Positions 1 through 8,815 of a stretch of 64,000 bases of DNA are shown here, piece by piece (the first letter of the stretch is position 1; every line of letters begins with the position of its first letter). This DNA is from Sulfuricurvum sp. GTDB taxonomy: Bacteria > Campylobacterota > Campylobacteria > Campylobacterales > Sulfurimonadaceae. Location: the NCBI GenBank assembly GCA_030694265.1, contig JAUXYP010000008.1:248001-312000 (forward strand). Direction: 5' to 3'. Under the pieces are notes generated by a model. That model was not told the DNA's origin. It saw only the letters and a list, made by a program, of their open reading frames with translations, and did not search any database. A program made the translations under genes and the position numbers.

Positions 1-103
1 AAACCCCTGGATAGTTAAAGAGAAACTCTACAGGAGAACTAATAGCGGGATCATTTTTGTATACATTTGAAAAATCTTCGGCTATTTCTGAAAAAAGTCC
101 CAT
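1..103 (-). CDS. cysE: Serine O-acetyltransferase, N-terminal fragment
   Basis: The first 34 codons of a gene that runs off the left edge. The product starts MGLFSEIAEDF and continues through KNDPAI to FNYPG, the usual opening of bacterial CysE, which makes O-acetylserine from serine and acetyl-CoA for cysteine synthesis. An AAGGAAG ribosome site precedes the ATG. It lies 8 bases after speA and is the last gene of the flgA-to-cysE run; C. jejuni, as I recall it, has cysE in the same place. Only the N-terminal helical region is visible, so the catalytic hexapeptide-repeat domain cannot be checked. Confidence 0.8.
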   Translation of the reverse strand, partial: MGLFSEIAEDFSNVYKNDPAISSPVEFLFNYPGV

Positions 104-111
104 GATCTTCC

Positions 112-1941
112 TTAACGTGTTGTTCTTAAATACCCATTTTGATAGAGGTACATTTCTAGCTTTTGAAGTGTATCCGTTTTTTCTTCTTCTGTAATAAACT
201 CACTCGTAGCCAATTTATTTTTAAGGTTTGTTAGAAGTTTGGAAGGGTCATACCCAATATCTTCAAGAATATTGAGAACATTGTCGGATTCGGTAAAGTT
301 TTCAATTTCGTATCCCGTATCGCTTATGAGAATAGTGCATTCACTAGGATGCGTAAAAAGATTGTGGTTCATTCCCAGTGTCTCTTGGTATGCTCCTACA
401 TTGAAAAAGGCGAGAAAATACTCCTCTTCATCCAAATCAATATCATGAAGATACAACGGCGTATCAGGTTTAAATCGAATTTCTCCATCGCTATCACAGG
501 TGATATCCCAAAGACTGGCGGCACGAATAGCTGGAATATCGAGTCGATCAAGCGGCATAATCGGAAACTGCTGCTGCAAACCCCAATAGTCAGGAATACT
601 TTGAAATATGGAGCTATTGATCAAATATCGTTCTTGCATTTTGACCTGTAATCGTTCGATTTCAGGCATAGGATTGTCTTGAGAAAGATAGAGCGATTTT
701 TTGATAATTTGATGTACCAAAATTTCCGCATTGGATCGGTCTTGTAAATCAATATGGCCAAGGTTAAAGAGGGTTAACAGTGATTCCATATGGTCAAGGG
801 CATCGTGCATGTACTCAATACATGTACGTGGTGTAAGGAGTGAATTAAGTTCACGTAATTCCTCGATAAGGGGAGGATTATTCTCTTTTAGCTTTAATGA
901 TTTTGTTTGATAGTCATGTGAAAACAGTTCAAGTACCGGAGCGATAAGAACAGAGTGCGCTGCTACGATAAAACGTCCAGATTCGGTATAAATATCAGGA
1001 TGTTCAACGCCTTTGGCATTCATAATTTCACGCAGTAAGAAAACAACGCTGTTTGAGAACTCTTCAAGGGTGTAGTTACGTAAACGTGTTGAGCTGTGCT
1101 GAGAATATTCAACTGCTAAACCCCCTCCAATATTGATCGCATGGAGGTTGGAAGCACCCATTTTTTTGAGTTCAGCGTATATGTTTCCGGATTCACGTAA
1201 AACGCGCTTTAGTGTAGAGATATCTTGCATTTGTGATCCAACGTGAAAATGGATCATGGTAAAATGCTGCACCATATCATTTTCTTGAAGCATTCCGATG
1301 GCTTCGATGAGCTCGGTAGAAGTCAGTCCAAATTTTGCACTTAAACCGCTACTTTTAGCCCAAATACCACTTCCTTCACTTTGTAAACGAACACGAAAAC
1401 CGATGTTAGGTACTTTTAAAGCACACGATTGTGCTACATCGATAATCCATTCGAGTTCACCAAGCCCCTCAATCGTAATCGTGATATCATGACCCATTTG
1501 TGCCGCCATAAAGCTCAGGGTGACCATCTCTTCATCTTTGAATCCGTTGACAGTGATCGGTGATCCCATCGGCGTTTTTGCCATTGCGATGGCAAGCTCT
1601 GCTTTTGAACCCGCTTCCAAACCGTAACCGTATTTTTCACCAAGTTCGACGATGGCATCGACGGCTTCTGGAAATTGATTTACTTTGAGAGGGAATACGG
1701 CACGAAATTTACCGGTATAGTCATTTTCAAAGATGGCACGTTGAAAGTTTGAATACAAAAGGTTAATTTGTTTTCCTATTAAATGTGGAAAACGCAGTAT
1801 CAGTGGTCCGCGTAAATTTGTCTTTCGAATTCGTTGTGTAATTTCAATAAGTGACGGCGAGCTTTTATAATTGACTTTGACTTTGCCTTGGTCGATCATA
1901 AAATTGTTTTCACCCCAGATATCGATACCGTAATTTTGCAT
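112..1941 (-). CDS. speA: Biosynthetic arginine decarboxylase (PLP enzyme)
   Basis: Converts arginine to agmatine, the first step of the agmatine route to putrescine and spermidine, in the cytoplasm. The 609-residue product is slightly shorter than E. coli SpeA (about 658). The PLP-binding lysine is K86 in FPLKVNQ, followed by the barrel motifs GLEAGSKAEL, MIHFHVGSQ and INIGGGLAVEY and the family-typical C-terminal domain. The ATG start gives the expected N-terminus (MQNYGIDIWG). It sits 9 bases after the glutamate-synthase-like gene and 8 bases before cysE on the same strand, so it is probably co-transcribed with them. Family assignment is very secure. Confidence 0.96.
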   Translation of the reverse strand: MQNYGIDIWGENNFMIDQGKVKVNYKSSPSLIEITQRIRKTNLRGPLILRFPHLIGKQINLLYSNFQRAIFENDYTGKFRAVFPLKVNQFPEAVDAIVELGEKYGYGLEAGSKAELAIAMAKTPMGSPITVNGFKDEEMVTLSFMAAQMGHDITITIEGLGELEWIIDVAQSCALKVPNIGFRVRLQSEGSGIWAKSSGLSAKFGLTSTELIEAIGMLQENDMVQHFTMIHFHVGSQMQDISTLKRVLRESGNIYAELKKMGASNLHAINIGGGLAVEYSQHSSTRLRNYTLEEFSNSVVFLLREIMNAKGVEHPDIYTESGRFIVAAHSVLIAPVLELFSHDYQTKSLKLKENNPPLIEELRELNSLLTPRTCIEYMHDALDHMESLLTLFNLGHIDLQDRSNAEILVHQIIKKSLYLSQDNPMPEIERLQVKMQERYLINSSIFQSIPDYWGLQQQFPIMPLDRLDIPAIRAASLWDITCDSDGEIRFKPDTPLYLHDIDLDEEEYFLAFFNVGAYQETLGMNHNLFTHPSECTILISDTGYEIENFTESDNVLNILEDIGYDPSKLLTNLKNKLATSEFITEEEKTDTLQKLEMYLYQNGYLRTTR

Positions 1942-1950
1942 AAATGACCT

Positions 1951-3684
1951 TTAGTGGTGGAATTTTTGATGGAAATACATGTTGACGTCAAAATAAATTT
2001 CGCCGTTTTCATTTTTAAATGTTAAGTGATTGCGACTTAGCTCAGTGACTTTATGGATACCCATGACGGCAAGCATGTTTTTAATCCCTTTGAGAAGATT
2101 GTTATGATAGTTCGCAATTTCTCCCGCTTTTCTAAGAACTAAAAAGGATGCACGCAGCGCAGGATCTTGTGTAGCCAAGCCGACAGGACAGTGGTGGGAA
2201 CCTGTACCTGCACACATACGGGCACGTATACAGCCGGCACTCATCATAAACCCTCGAGCAATTCCTACGGCATCAGCTCCCATAGCGAGGGTGATGATAA
2301 CATCATCAGGTGTTAAAATCTTACCGCTTGCAATGATTTTTAGATCATCACGCAAACCGTAATCTTTCATCACGGTGTCTAAAATATACAAAGCATTGAG
2401 CGTTGTGAGTCCAACAGAACCCATCAGCTCCAATGGAGCTGTAGCGCTTCCGCCATCACCGCTGTCTACGGTGATGAAATCAGGATTGTTTTTTCCTCCG
2501 CGTTTTCGCTGCGACATTGTTTCTGCCAATGATCGAACATTGGCGTCGTCGGAGATAACGATTTTCATACCGACAGGTTTGAGTGAGATGTCTTGCAGTT
2601 TGGCAATAAAGTCCAATAACTCTTCATCACTGGATGCAAATGGAAAACGGTTTGGTGAGATAAGGTCTTTATGAGCTTCGACGCCACGATAATAGGCAAT
2701 ATCATCGGATACTTTTGCAGCAGTGAGTTTACCCCCTGTCTGTTTTGCCCCCTGTGCAATTTTGATCTCGGTCATACGGCAAAAGCGCATTACTTTGGCA
2801 TAGCGGTCAAAATCAAATACCCCATTTTTATCACGAACACCATACAAACCTGAACCTATTTGAAAAACGATATCCGGCATATCTGAGGGAACTTCTTTTG
2901 GAAAAGCGCTTAGCGGTGCATCCCAGTTGATACGAAACAAAATATGAGAAATAGGATCATAAAGATACGTATTTTCAGTATTGCTGTTTAAAAGGACACG
3001 ACGATACATTTTGATAGCAATACCACGGTTAAAGAGAAAAGCGGATATTTTGAAGACTAGTTCGGCGAACCAGTTCCCATTGACGACTTCGAGATATTCC
3101 ATCTCCTTTAGATCAGGGCGATGTGTGTAAAAAAAGTTGGAAGTGAGTCCTCCTTCTCCGGTGTTGACGGGAAAATGACCTATGGTTGAGCCCATGGCAA
3201 AGGAGCGAATTCCCTCAGGGCTCAATGCCCCGTCACTCATAGCAGAACGTAAAATAGGAGTAGCTGTTTTGTAGGGTTTAGGGCGTTTTTCACCAAACGT
3301 TAACCCGAGATCAGGGGACAGCTCTGCCTCATTTAGAACATGGGAAGAGTGTTTAACAATGAATCGTGAGCCAGTAAAGGGCTGAGTGAGTGAAAATGAC
3401 ATAAAATTGGGAACATTTTTAGCAGCTTTGTATACCCAATCAATTTTATCGCGTGAGTCATAAAAAGATTCATTGGCAAAATATTGGCGCATAGGTTCAC
3501 GAAGAGCTTCAAAAAGATAGCGCATCCGCCCTATGATTGGATAATGAACGAGAAGTTGATGTGTACGTTGTACATAGCGGTCATGCACAAACAGTATGAT
3601 GAGAAAAACAGGAATAATCCAAAAACCAAATTCTATTACTTCTTTTACTGCGTAAAGAATATTGTTTTCAATGGATTCAAACAT
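1951..3684 (-). CDS. Membrane-anchored FMN-binding glutamate-synthase-like protein
   Basis: 577 residues. One hydrophobic segment (about residues 19-34) should anchor it in the inner membrane. The rest is a glutamate synthase central/FMN domain: TGEGGLTSNFF near 175, GGKLTAAKVSDD near 317, TVDSGDGGSATAPLEL near 405, and cysteines C485, C491 and C499 in the place of the 3Fe-4S ligands of GltB, with C-x5-C-x7-C spacing instead of GltB's C-x5-C-x4-C. It has no N-terminal glutaminase domain and no C-terminal beta-helix domain, so it cannot hydrolyse glutamine by itself. The true substrate of such stand-alone proteins is not well established. It is inserted between hisS and speA in an otherwise conserved operon, with a 10-base gap to hisS and 9 to speA. 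Confidence 0.88.
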   Translation of the reverse strand: MFESIENNILYAVKEVIEFGFWIIPVFLIILFVHDRYVQRTHQLLVHYPIIGRMRYLFEALREPMRQYFANESFYDSRDKIDWVYKAAKNVPNFMSFSLTQPFTGSRFIVKHSSHVLNEAELSPDLGLTFGEKRPKPYKTATPILRSAMSDGALSPEGIRSFAMGSTIGHFPVNTGEGGLTSNFFYTHRPDLKEMEYLEVVNGNWFAELVFKISAFLFNRGIAIKMYRRVLLNSNTENTYLYDPISHILFRINWDAPLSAFPKEVPSDMPDIVFQIGSGLYGVRDKNGVFDFDRYAKVMRFCRMTEIKIAQGAKQTGGKLTAAKVSDDIAYYRGVEAHKDLISPNRFPFASSDEELLDFIAKLQDISLKPVGMKIVISDDANVRSLAETMSQRKRGGKNNPDFITVDSGDGGSATAPLELMGSVGLTTLNALYILDTVMKDYGLRDDLKIIASGKILTPDDVIITLAMGADAVGIARGFMMSAGCIRARMCAGTGSHHCPVGLATQDPALRASFLVLRKAGEIANYHNNLLKGIKNMLAVMGIHKVTELSRNHLTFKNENGEIYFDVNMYFHQKFHH

Positions 3685-3694
3685 ATAAAAACCT

Positions 3695-4906
3695 TTAAAT
3701 TGTATCTAAAGAGATAATAGTCTCTTTTTGCTCTACTAAATCTTTAATCCAGATACAATTGGTATTTCTCTCATTTTCCCCGATAACAGCACAGTAGCGA
3801 GCATTGATACGATCAGCGCCTTTGAGATGGTTTTTAAGGTTTTTAGGCTCGTATTCAACGACAGCTTTGTTGGTTTGACGATATTTTTCAGCACATTTGA
3901 GAATCAAAGCCAATGACTCGGTTTCCATAGCTCCAAAATAATAACCGTTTCGAGTGGGTTGCGGCATAACTATGAGTTCTAAAAGACGCTCAATTCCAAT
4001 CGCAAACCCCACAGCAGGAGTCGGTTTTCCATCCAAAAACTCGATAAGACGGTCGTATCTTCCTCCCCCGGCGATGGCACTTTGGGAACCGATGTTATCG
4101 CTTACAAATTCAAAGGCAGTTTTAGAATAATAATCGAGTCCACGTACCAAATGGGTATCGATTTTGTACGCGATGCAGTGATCATCCAAAATTTGTTTTA
4201 GAGTAGCAAAATCATTTTCACATTCACCGCACAGCTGGTTGATAAGTTTTGGAGCAGTTGCGTAAAGATGTTGACACTTTTCATTTTTACAGTCTAAAAC
4301 ACGGATTGGATTGGTGGATTTACGTCGTTGACAATCTTCACAGATGTTATCACCGCATGCATCAATAAAAGAGATAAGATCTTCACGATATTTCGGCATA
4401 CAATGCTGATCACCCAGAGAATTGAGTTGTAGACGGTAACCGATCCCAAGTGTTTTAAGAATATCCGCCACCATCATAATCATGAGCGCATCTTCATACA
4501 CTGAATCAACACCAAAACTCTCTACGCCGAATTGGTGAAATTCTCTCAAACGCCCTTTTTGCGGACGCTCGTAACGAAACATGGCACCGTGATAATAAAA
4601 ACGGTGGATGCCCCCTTTTTTATCGAGTTTTTGTTGGATAAAGGCACGTACTACTCCAGCTGTCCCCTCAGGGCGTAGACAGACATCGTTGCCCCCTTTG
4701 TCAGTAAACTGGTACATCTCTTTGCCAACGATATCACTGCTTTCCCCTACGGAACGCTTGAACAATGCTGTCTCTTCAAGTAGCGGCGTTTCAACATAAT
4801 GAAAGCCATACCGTTTAGCGATAGACGTTGCAGTTTCTATAAAATAGTCAAAGCGCTCATAGTCGTTTGAAAGGATATCGTTCATCCCGCGCAGTGATTG
4901 AATCAT
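3695..4906 (-). CDS. hisS: Histidyl-tRNA synthetase
   Basis: Class II aminoacyl-tRNA synthetase charging tRNA-His. 403 residues against about 424 in E. coli. Visible motifs: RPEGTAG at 78-84, motif 2 FRYERPQKGRLREFHQ at 110-125, the histidine-specific LVRGLDYYSKTAFEF at 253-267, GGGRYDRLI at 280-288 and motif 3 GFAIGIERL near 300-308, then a short anticodon-binding domain. The insertion around 184-229 holds seven cysteines (184, 189, 192, 206, 211, 226, 229), more than in E. coli HisRS and suggestive of a metal site. The ATG overlaps the tmk stop by 4 bases, with GGAGCC as ribosome site. Confidence 0.97.
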   Translation of the reverse strand: MIQSLRGMNDILSNDYERFDYFIETATSIAKRYGFHYVETPLLEETALFKRSVGESSDIVGKEMYQFTDKGGNDVCLRPEGTAGVVRAFIQQKLDKKGGIHRFYYHGAMFRYERPQKGRLREFHQFGVESFGVDSVYEDALMIMMVADILKTLGIGYRLQLNSLGDQHCMPKYREDLISFIDACGDNICEDCQRRKSTNPIRVLDCKNEKCQHLYATAPKLINQLCGECENDFATLKQILDDHCIAYKIDTHLVRGLDYYSKTAFEFVSDNIGSQSAIAGGGRYDRLIEFLDGKPTPAVGFAIGIERLLELIVMPQPTRNGYYFGAMETESLALILKCAEKYRQTNKAVVEYEPKNLKNHLKGADRINARYCAVIGENERNTNCIWIKDLVEQKETIISLDTI

Positions 4907-5484
4907 AAGGCTCCTTTAATGAGATTAGCAATCTCGAGTGTAATAGTATCAATAGATTGTGACGCATCGATTACATGGGTTTGAATTCCCAATGCGTGTG
5001 CGGATGCTATAAGAGCATCTTGTATCGAGAGAAGATACTCGATTCCTCTGGACTCGATAGCATCGTTCTCTTTTTGGGACAACCGATAGGTAAGTTCCTG
5101 CGGTGTGAGAACGAGAATGAAAACATGCTGCGGCAGATGATTATCGGTAGCTAAACGATTGAGCTGCACCAGGGTGTCAATATCACAGACATCTTGGACG
5201 GTTGCGTATGCCACACCTGATACACAAGAGCGATCAGAGATGATTAGGGAATTGATATTAGGTACGATCACTTGTTGTGTATGCTCTGCACGATCAGCTA
5301 AAAACATAAACATTTCAGCATGTTTACTCGACATTTCCCCGTTAAGAACCATAGACCGTATGGTCTGTCCAACATCAGTACCGCCTGGTTCTTTGGTAAA
5401 TACTGCATCTCCAAAGAGCTTGCGTAAAGCCTCTATTTGAGTGCTTTTTCCTGCCGTATCAATCCCCTCTATGGTAACGTACAT
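4903..5484 (-). CDS. tmk: Thymidylate kinase
   Basis: Phosphorylates dTMP to dTDP for DNA precursor synthesis. 193 residues from the ATG at 5484, chosen over an in-frame TTG at 5499 because the GGAG inside that longer version makes a good ribosome site for the ATG. P-loop GIDTAGKST at 7-15 (an alanine replaces the usual second glycine), KEPGGT at 31-36 for dTMP contact and the SDRS segment at 83-86. It overlaps the end of coaD by 16 bases and ends in an ATGA overlap with hisS, consistent with translational coupling in the operon. Confidence 0.95.
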   Translation of the reverse strand: MYVTIEGIDTAGKSTQIEALRKLFGDAVFTKEPGGTDVGQTIRSMVLNGEMSSKHAEMFMFLADRAEHTQQVIVPNINSLIISDRSCVSGVAYATVQDVCDIDTLVQLNRLATDNHLPQHVFILVLTPQELTYRLSQKENDAIESRGIEYLLSIQDALIASAHALGIQTHVIDASQSIDTITLEIANLIKGAL

Positions 5485-5960
5485 GATTTCATACTCCAAA
5501 TAACATTTTGGACAGAAGCGGGAAGAAGGTGCTCTGTTTTTCCATTGAATTTTAATAAATTTCGAACGATTGATGAACTGATAAAGGCATGTTTGAGTTT
5601 TGGCATCAAATAGACCGTTTCGATCTCTGGATCCAATGAATTATTTAAATATCCCAGTTGAAGCTCAAACTCAAAATCACTGACAGCACGAAGTCCGCGT
5701 ATGAGGACGGTCGAATTGATCGATTTTGCCAACTCGACTGTCAGGTTGTCAAATCCCACAACACGTACTCGATCAAGATCTTTGATGGCAAGTTCTACCA
5801 TCTGAACACGTTCATCAAGGGTGAATCTTGGTCGTTTATCCGATGAATCGGCAACCGCGACGACCACTTCGTCAAAAAGCCTAAGCGCCCGTTCTATGAT
5901 GTCAAAATGACCATTGGTAATCGGATCAAATGTTCCCGGATAGAGAGCAATTTTATGCAT
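5469..5960 (-). CDS. coaD: Phosphopantetheine adenylyltransferase
   Basis: Transfers AMP to 4'-phosphopantetheine, the fourth step of coenzyme A synthesis. 163 residues from the ATG at 5960, near the 159 of E. coli; that start makes an 8-base overlap (ATGCATAA) with the ubiX stop. The nucleotidyltransferase site shows as YPGTFDPITNGH (T/HxGH motif at 15-18), RGLR at 88-91 and ISSSIVR at 127-133. Reading from further upstream would add 11 residues without homology value. The coaBC gene elsewhere in the window supplies the two preceding steps. Confidence 0.96.
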   Translation of the reverse strand: MHKIALYPGTFDPITNGHFDIIERALRLFDEVVVAVADSSDKRPRFTLDERVQMVELAIKDLDRVRVVGFDNLTVELAKSINSTVLIRGLRAVSDFEFELQLGYLNNSLDPEIETVYLMPKLKHAFISSSIVRNLLKFNGKTEHLLPASVQNVIWSMKSCTLP

Positions 5961-6480
5961 GGTCACTCCAGCGCTTGTAAAGGTCGTTTTCAATGCCCAT
6001 CAAATCGCACCATTTTCCAATCATAAAGTTTTCCATCTCATCCAGACTTTCATGCCCTGAATAATAGGCAAGTACCGGTGGAGCGATAATAACTCCCATC
6101 ATGGAGAGCTTATGCATATTTTCCAAGGCGATAGGTGAAAATGGAATTTCTCTGGGTGCCAAGATGAGCGTACGGCGCTCTTTAATCATGACACTTGCTG
6201 CACGCGTTATGAGGTTGTCAGCGATACCGCATGCTATCTTTGCCAGCGTATTCATACTGCAGGGGACAATAATCATCGCATCCGCACCGTAAGAGCCAGA
6301 TGCCACGGAGGCCCAAATCTCATCGTTATTGTGCAGCGTTGTATTTTCTTCTTTATCGAGGACGATCTGCGCGTGCTGGGAGACAATAAGATGTTTTTGT
6401 ATCTCACTGGGAAGTGCATGTACAAACTTCAGACCCAGACTTGCACCGCTAGCTCCGCTGATTCCTACAACTACTTTCAT
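5953..6480 (-). CDS. ubiX: UbiX-type flavin prenyltransferase
   Basis: Attaches a dimethylallyl group to FMN to make the prenylated-FMN cofactor of UbiD-type decarboxylases. 175 residues (E. coli UbiX 189). GISGASGAS at 6-14 binds FMN, IIVPCSMNTLAKIACG is the conserved central segment and the PREIPFSPIALENM stretch is typical of the family. No ubiD partner lies in the window; in this group the cofactor may serve menaquinone (futalosine route) enzymes such as MqnL, which is inference. It starts in a 4-base overlap with the end of flgA. Confidence 0.93.
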   Translation of the reverse strand: MKVVVGISGASGASLGLKFVHALPSEIQKHLIVSQHAQIVLDKEENTTLHNNDEIWASVASGSYGADAMIIVPCSMNTLAKIACGIADNLITRAASVMIKERRTLILAPREIPFSPIALENMHKLSMMGVIIAPPVLAYYSGHESLDEMENFMIGKWCDLMGIENDLYKRWSDHA

Positions 6481-7346
6481 TCCAGTTCCACCCGATTTTC
6501 TCCGATCACTTTTGCTTTGGCTCTTTTTTTATCGCTTTTTTCAATTGTAATAATATCATACAGTGCCCCCTCTTGCGTGGCGGTAGCGATAAACTCGACG
6601 ATTACTTGCCCACTTTGCACTTGTACACTCACTTTTGAGCCTCTTAATACAAGGGGAAGCGGTTCAAGATAACGATCAAGAATCGGAATGTTCTCTCGTA
6701 ATGAGCGTCGAAAACGCTGTCTTTTATCAGGTTCATTTGTAATCGGTTTACCTCGAAATTGAGTAAATGGAATTGATTTTAGGGAGGTATTGCTGGAGGT
6801 AAGAATATCATTGCGATTAATTTTTTGACTGCTGTGAAGTACATTGAAGGATGCATCTAATGAAAAATCAAAATAACGTCGTACGCCGCTCTTGTCAAGA
6901 ACGTAAAAAATTCCATTATTTTTGTCGGCTATATCAGGATCAAATACAGCTTTGGAATTTTCGGGAATAGATTCGATAAAACCTCGAGGGAAGACGTCGA
7001 TTTTTTGGATATTCATAGTAGGATACGTGGAAATAAAAGAATCCATGAGCTGTTGTTTCAATGGTGAAAGATCAAGTGCAGTTTGTTTGGTAAAGTTGAT
7101 ATAACGAACTTTTCCAACGTCAACACTGCATCCGTTTAGCTCATAGGTTTTGGCAATGATCTGTGCATTTATACGATAGGTGGATTTGTCATCCGGTATT
7201 TGCAATATTTCGAAACGTTTAGGGCATCCGCTCACCAGGTCTGTAGAAAATATTTTTGGTTCTTTAAACATATAGGTTTGTTGGAGCGTATCACAATAAG
7301 ATTCTGTAAAAAAAAGAAATAAAAAAATTACTAATCGCAGGTACAT
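6477..7346 (-). CDS. flgA: Flagellar P-ring assembly chaperone FlgA
   Basis: Periplasmic protein that helps FlgI subunits form the flagellar P ring. From the ATG at 7346 it is 289 residues with a signal peptide (YLRLVIFLFLFFTESYC). A further in-frame ATG at 7376 would add ten residues before the signal; neither has a clear ribosome site, and I prefer the shorter form because it gives a better signal peptide. The C-terminal third (from about LHSSQKINRNDI) is the SAF-like FlgA domain, ending with the GSKVSVQVQSGQVIVEF and ATQEGALYDII segments typical of FlgA. It is longer than E. coli FlgA (219) because of an N-terminal extension. First gene of the long minus-strand run. Confidence 0.92.
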   Translation of the reverse strand: MYLRLVIFLFLFFTESYCDTLQQTYMFKEPKIFSTDLVSGCPKRFEILQIPDDKSTYRINAQIIAKTYELNGCSVDVGKVRYINFTKQTALDLSPLKQQLMDSFISTYPTMNIQKIDVFPRGFIESIPENSKAVFDPDIADKNNGIFYVLDKSGVRRYFDFSLDASFNVLHSSQKINRNDILTSSNTSLKSIPFTQFRGKPITNEPDKRQRFRRSLRENIPILDRYLEPLPLVLRGSKVSVQVQSGQVIVEFIATATQEGALYDIITIEKSDKKRAKAKVIGENRVELE

Positions 7347-7406
7347 AAACGTGATTTTAACATAAGTAAGACTCATTTGGTTGGAATGGAGTTAAAAAGC
7401 GATGTA

Positions 7407-7426
7407 ATCACACCTTATGGTGTGAT
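7407..7426 (-). terminator. Hairpin after the small exported protein gene
   Basis: Perfect 8-base inverted repeat ATCACACC/GGTGTGAT around a 4-base loop, ten bases past the stop of the gene at 7436-7783 and before flgA. On the minus strand a TTTTT run follows nine bases later, so it is a weak or untidy intrinsic terminator. Confidence 0.45.
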
Positions 7427-7435
7427 AAAAGAGAC

Positions 7436-7783
7436 CTAGTACTGTGTATTGATCAGAACTTTTCGTTCACATTTACAATCTTCAAAATAGACCCAACGTT
7501 CTTCATAGACAGGACCATCTCTCCATTCATCATCAGACTGATGCACATAGGTAGCAGGTACAGTATCGCGGATGATGGTTGTTGGTGGGGAAGTATAAAT
7601 AACTGTTGGCTGTGAATCATACACAACCGTCTGCCGTGAGACGGCAGAACCCAATATTCCTCCAAGAACAAATGGAAAAATCCAGCCACCATTGTTAATA
7701 TAATATCCGCGACTGCCCCCATGTGCATGAAGCGATCCAGATAGCATGAGGACTGATAAGATTAGTAAGGTTATTTTTTTCAT
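7436..7783 (-). CDS. Small exported Gly/Tyr-rich protein, function unknown
   Basis: 115 residues. A clear signal peptide (MKKITLLILSVLMLSGSLHA) is followed by HGGSRGYYINNGG, a short hydrophobic patch (WIFPFVLGGILGSAV), then a polar segment and a C-terminal DCKCERKV motif with two cysteines. The ribosome site AGGAGTC lies before the ATG. Its layout resembles small outer-membrane or periplasmic proteins with one glycine-rich hydrophobic turn. I do not recognise a named family. It follows the glycine-zipper gene by 32 bases on the same strand and the two may be co-transcribed. Confidence 0.72.
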   Translation of the reverse strand: MKKITLLILSVLMLSGSLHAHGGSRGYYINNGGWIFPFVLGGILGSAVSRQTVVYDSQPTVIYTSPPTTIIRDTVPATYVHQSDDEWRDGPVYEERWVYFEDCKCERKVLINTQY

Positions 7784-7815
7784 TTCTGACTCCTATAAAG
7801 GGTGTACTTATCGCA

Positions 7816-8346
7816 TTAAAAACTAAAAGAGTTGGTCACTTTTATTTCTTTAAGCGGCTCATCACTCATTTTTGCAATGTCTTGACCATGGTACTTAGCG
7901 TAATTGATGTAGCCTGTCAGGACATTTTCAGACCTTGTCTCATATTGAATAACGCATCGGCGCACGGTCTGATAAGTGGTTCTGGTGTCACGACTGCCAC
8001 TTTGTCCAATCATCGTCCCAACTGTAGCACCGCCGATAGTAGCAGCCACTTTTCCACTTCCTCCACCGATCTGATGACCTAAAACACCCCCGATGATACC
8101 GCCGACTATCGCACCCATAGGACTGCTCCCACTGCTTTGCTGCTGAACTGCTACTTGTTGATCCTGACATACTTCGTGAGGAATATTTTTGATGATATTT
8201 GAATAAACAGGTTCGGAACGGGTAACCGGTACATATTCAATATCTCTTGTAACTGTATTGGACATAGGCTCTATATTATAGTTTCCCGGTTCAGCTATCG
8301 CTGCTGTTGCTAGAAGGAGACAAATCGATACTAAATTTGTTTTCAT
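7816..8346 (-). CDS. Glycine-zipper (17 kDa surface antigen-like) exported protein
   Basis: 176 residues from the ATG at 8346, chosen because AAGGA sits eight bases upstream, whereas the ATG two codons earlier would be too close. A signal peptide ends near AIAEPG. Residues about 90-125 form a glycine-zipper 2TM segment (GAIVGGIIGGVLGHQIGGG, then GGATVGTMIG), like the Rickettsia 17 kDa antigen family, usually found in the outer membrane or periplasm. No lipobox cysteine is visible. Specific function unknown. Confidence 0.82.
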   Translation of the reverse strand: MKTNLVSICLLLATAAIAEPGNYNIEPMSNTVTRDIEYVPVTRSEPVYSNIIKNIPHEVCQDQQVAVQQQSSGSSPMGAIVGGIIGGVLGHQIGGGSGKVAATIGGATVGTMIGQSGSRDTRTTYQTVRRCVIQYETRSENVLTGYINYAKYHGQDIAKMSDEPLKEIKVTNSFSF

Positions 8347-8443
8347 TTGCATATCCTTGATGATAATTATTGACCTAATATGATTGTACTAAAAAATTGT
8401 GAGTTTATTATGAGGGAAATAAAAGGGGAAATAATAAAGGATA

Positions 8444-8467
8444 TTTTTCAGCACATAGGCTGAAAAA
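8444..8467. repeat. Palindrome TTTTTCAGC/GCTGAAAAA after ppiC
   Basis: Nine-base perfect arms with a 6-base loop, starting nine bases past the ppiC stop. It may act as an mRNA 3'-end hairpin for the minus-strand ppiC transcript, but no T run follows on either strand, so terminator function is uncertain. Confidence 0.4.
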
Positions 8468-8475
8468 TTGAGAGA

Positions 8476-8754
8476 TTAACCTCTTGCAGTAACTTCGAGC
8501 AAGTGATAACCGAACTGTGTCTTAATTGGACCGTATAATACACCTACATCGCCATTAAATACCGCTTGATCAAACTCAGGAACCATTTGGCCAGGACCAA
8601 ATTTACCTAAATCTCCGCCTTTGCGTCCTGAAGGACATTTAGAGTTCTCTGCTGCAGCGCTTTCAAAAGACTCACCGTTTTCGATCTGTGCTTTGAGCGT
8701 GTTACACTCTTCTTCTGTCGCTACCAATATATGTCGTGCTGTTGCCCATGCCAT
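8476..8754 (-). CDS. ppiC: Small parvulin peptidyl-prolyl isomerase
   Basis: 92 residues, almost the size of E. coli PpiC (93), and nearly all of it is the rotamase domain: ATARHILVATEEEC at the start, CPSGRKGGDLGKFGPGQM in the middle and TQFGYHLLEV at the end. No signal peptide or membrane segment, so a cytoplasmic single-domain folding factor catalysing cis-trans isomerisation at prolines. AAAAGGATC precedes the ATG. Stand-alone transcription unit, about 60 bases after the orphan gene at 8816. Confidence 0.93.
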   Translation of the reverse strand: MAWATARHILVATEEECNTLKAQIENGESFESAAAENSKCPSGRKGGDLGKFGPGQMVPEFDQAVFNGDVGVLYGPIKTQFGYHLLEVTARG

Positions 8755-8815
8755 GATGTGATCCTTTTTTATTGTTGATGGAATTTTATTCTATTTTTGG
8801 TGAAAATAATCCATA

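Noticed and set aside
5485..5499. Longer tmk starting at a TTG
   Set aside because: The ATG at 5484 has a proper GGAG upstream and gives the normal N-terminus before the P-loop.
5961..5993. Longer coaD starting 11 codons upstream
   Set aside because: The ATG at 5960 gives the standard start (HKIALYPGTFDP) and a natural short overlap with ubiX.
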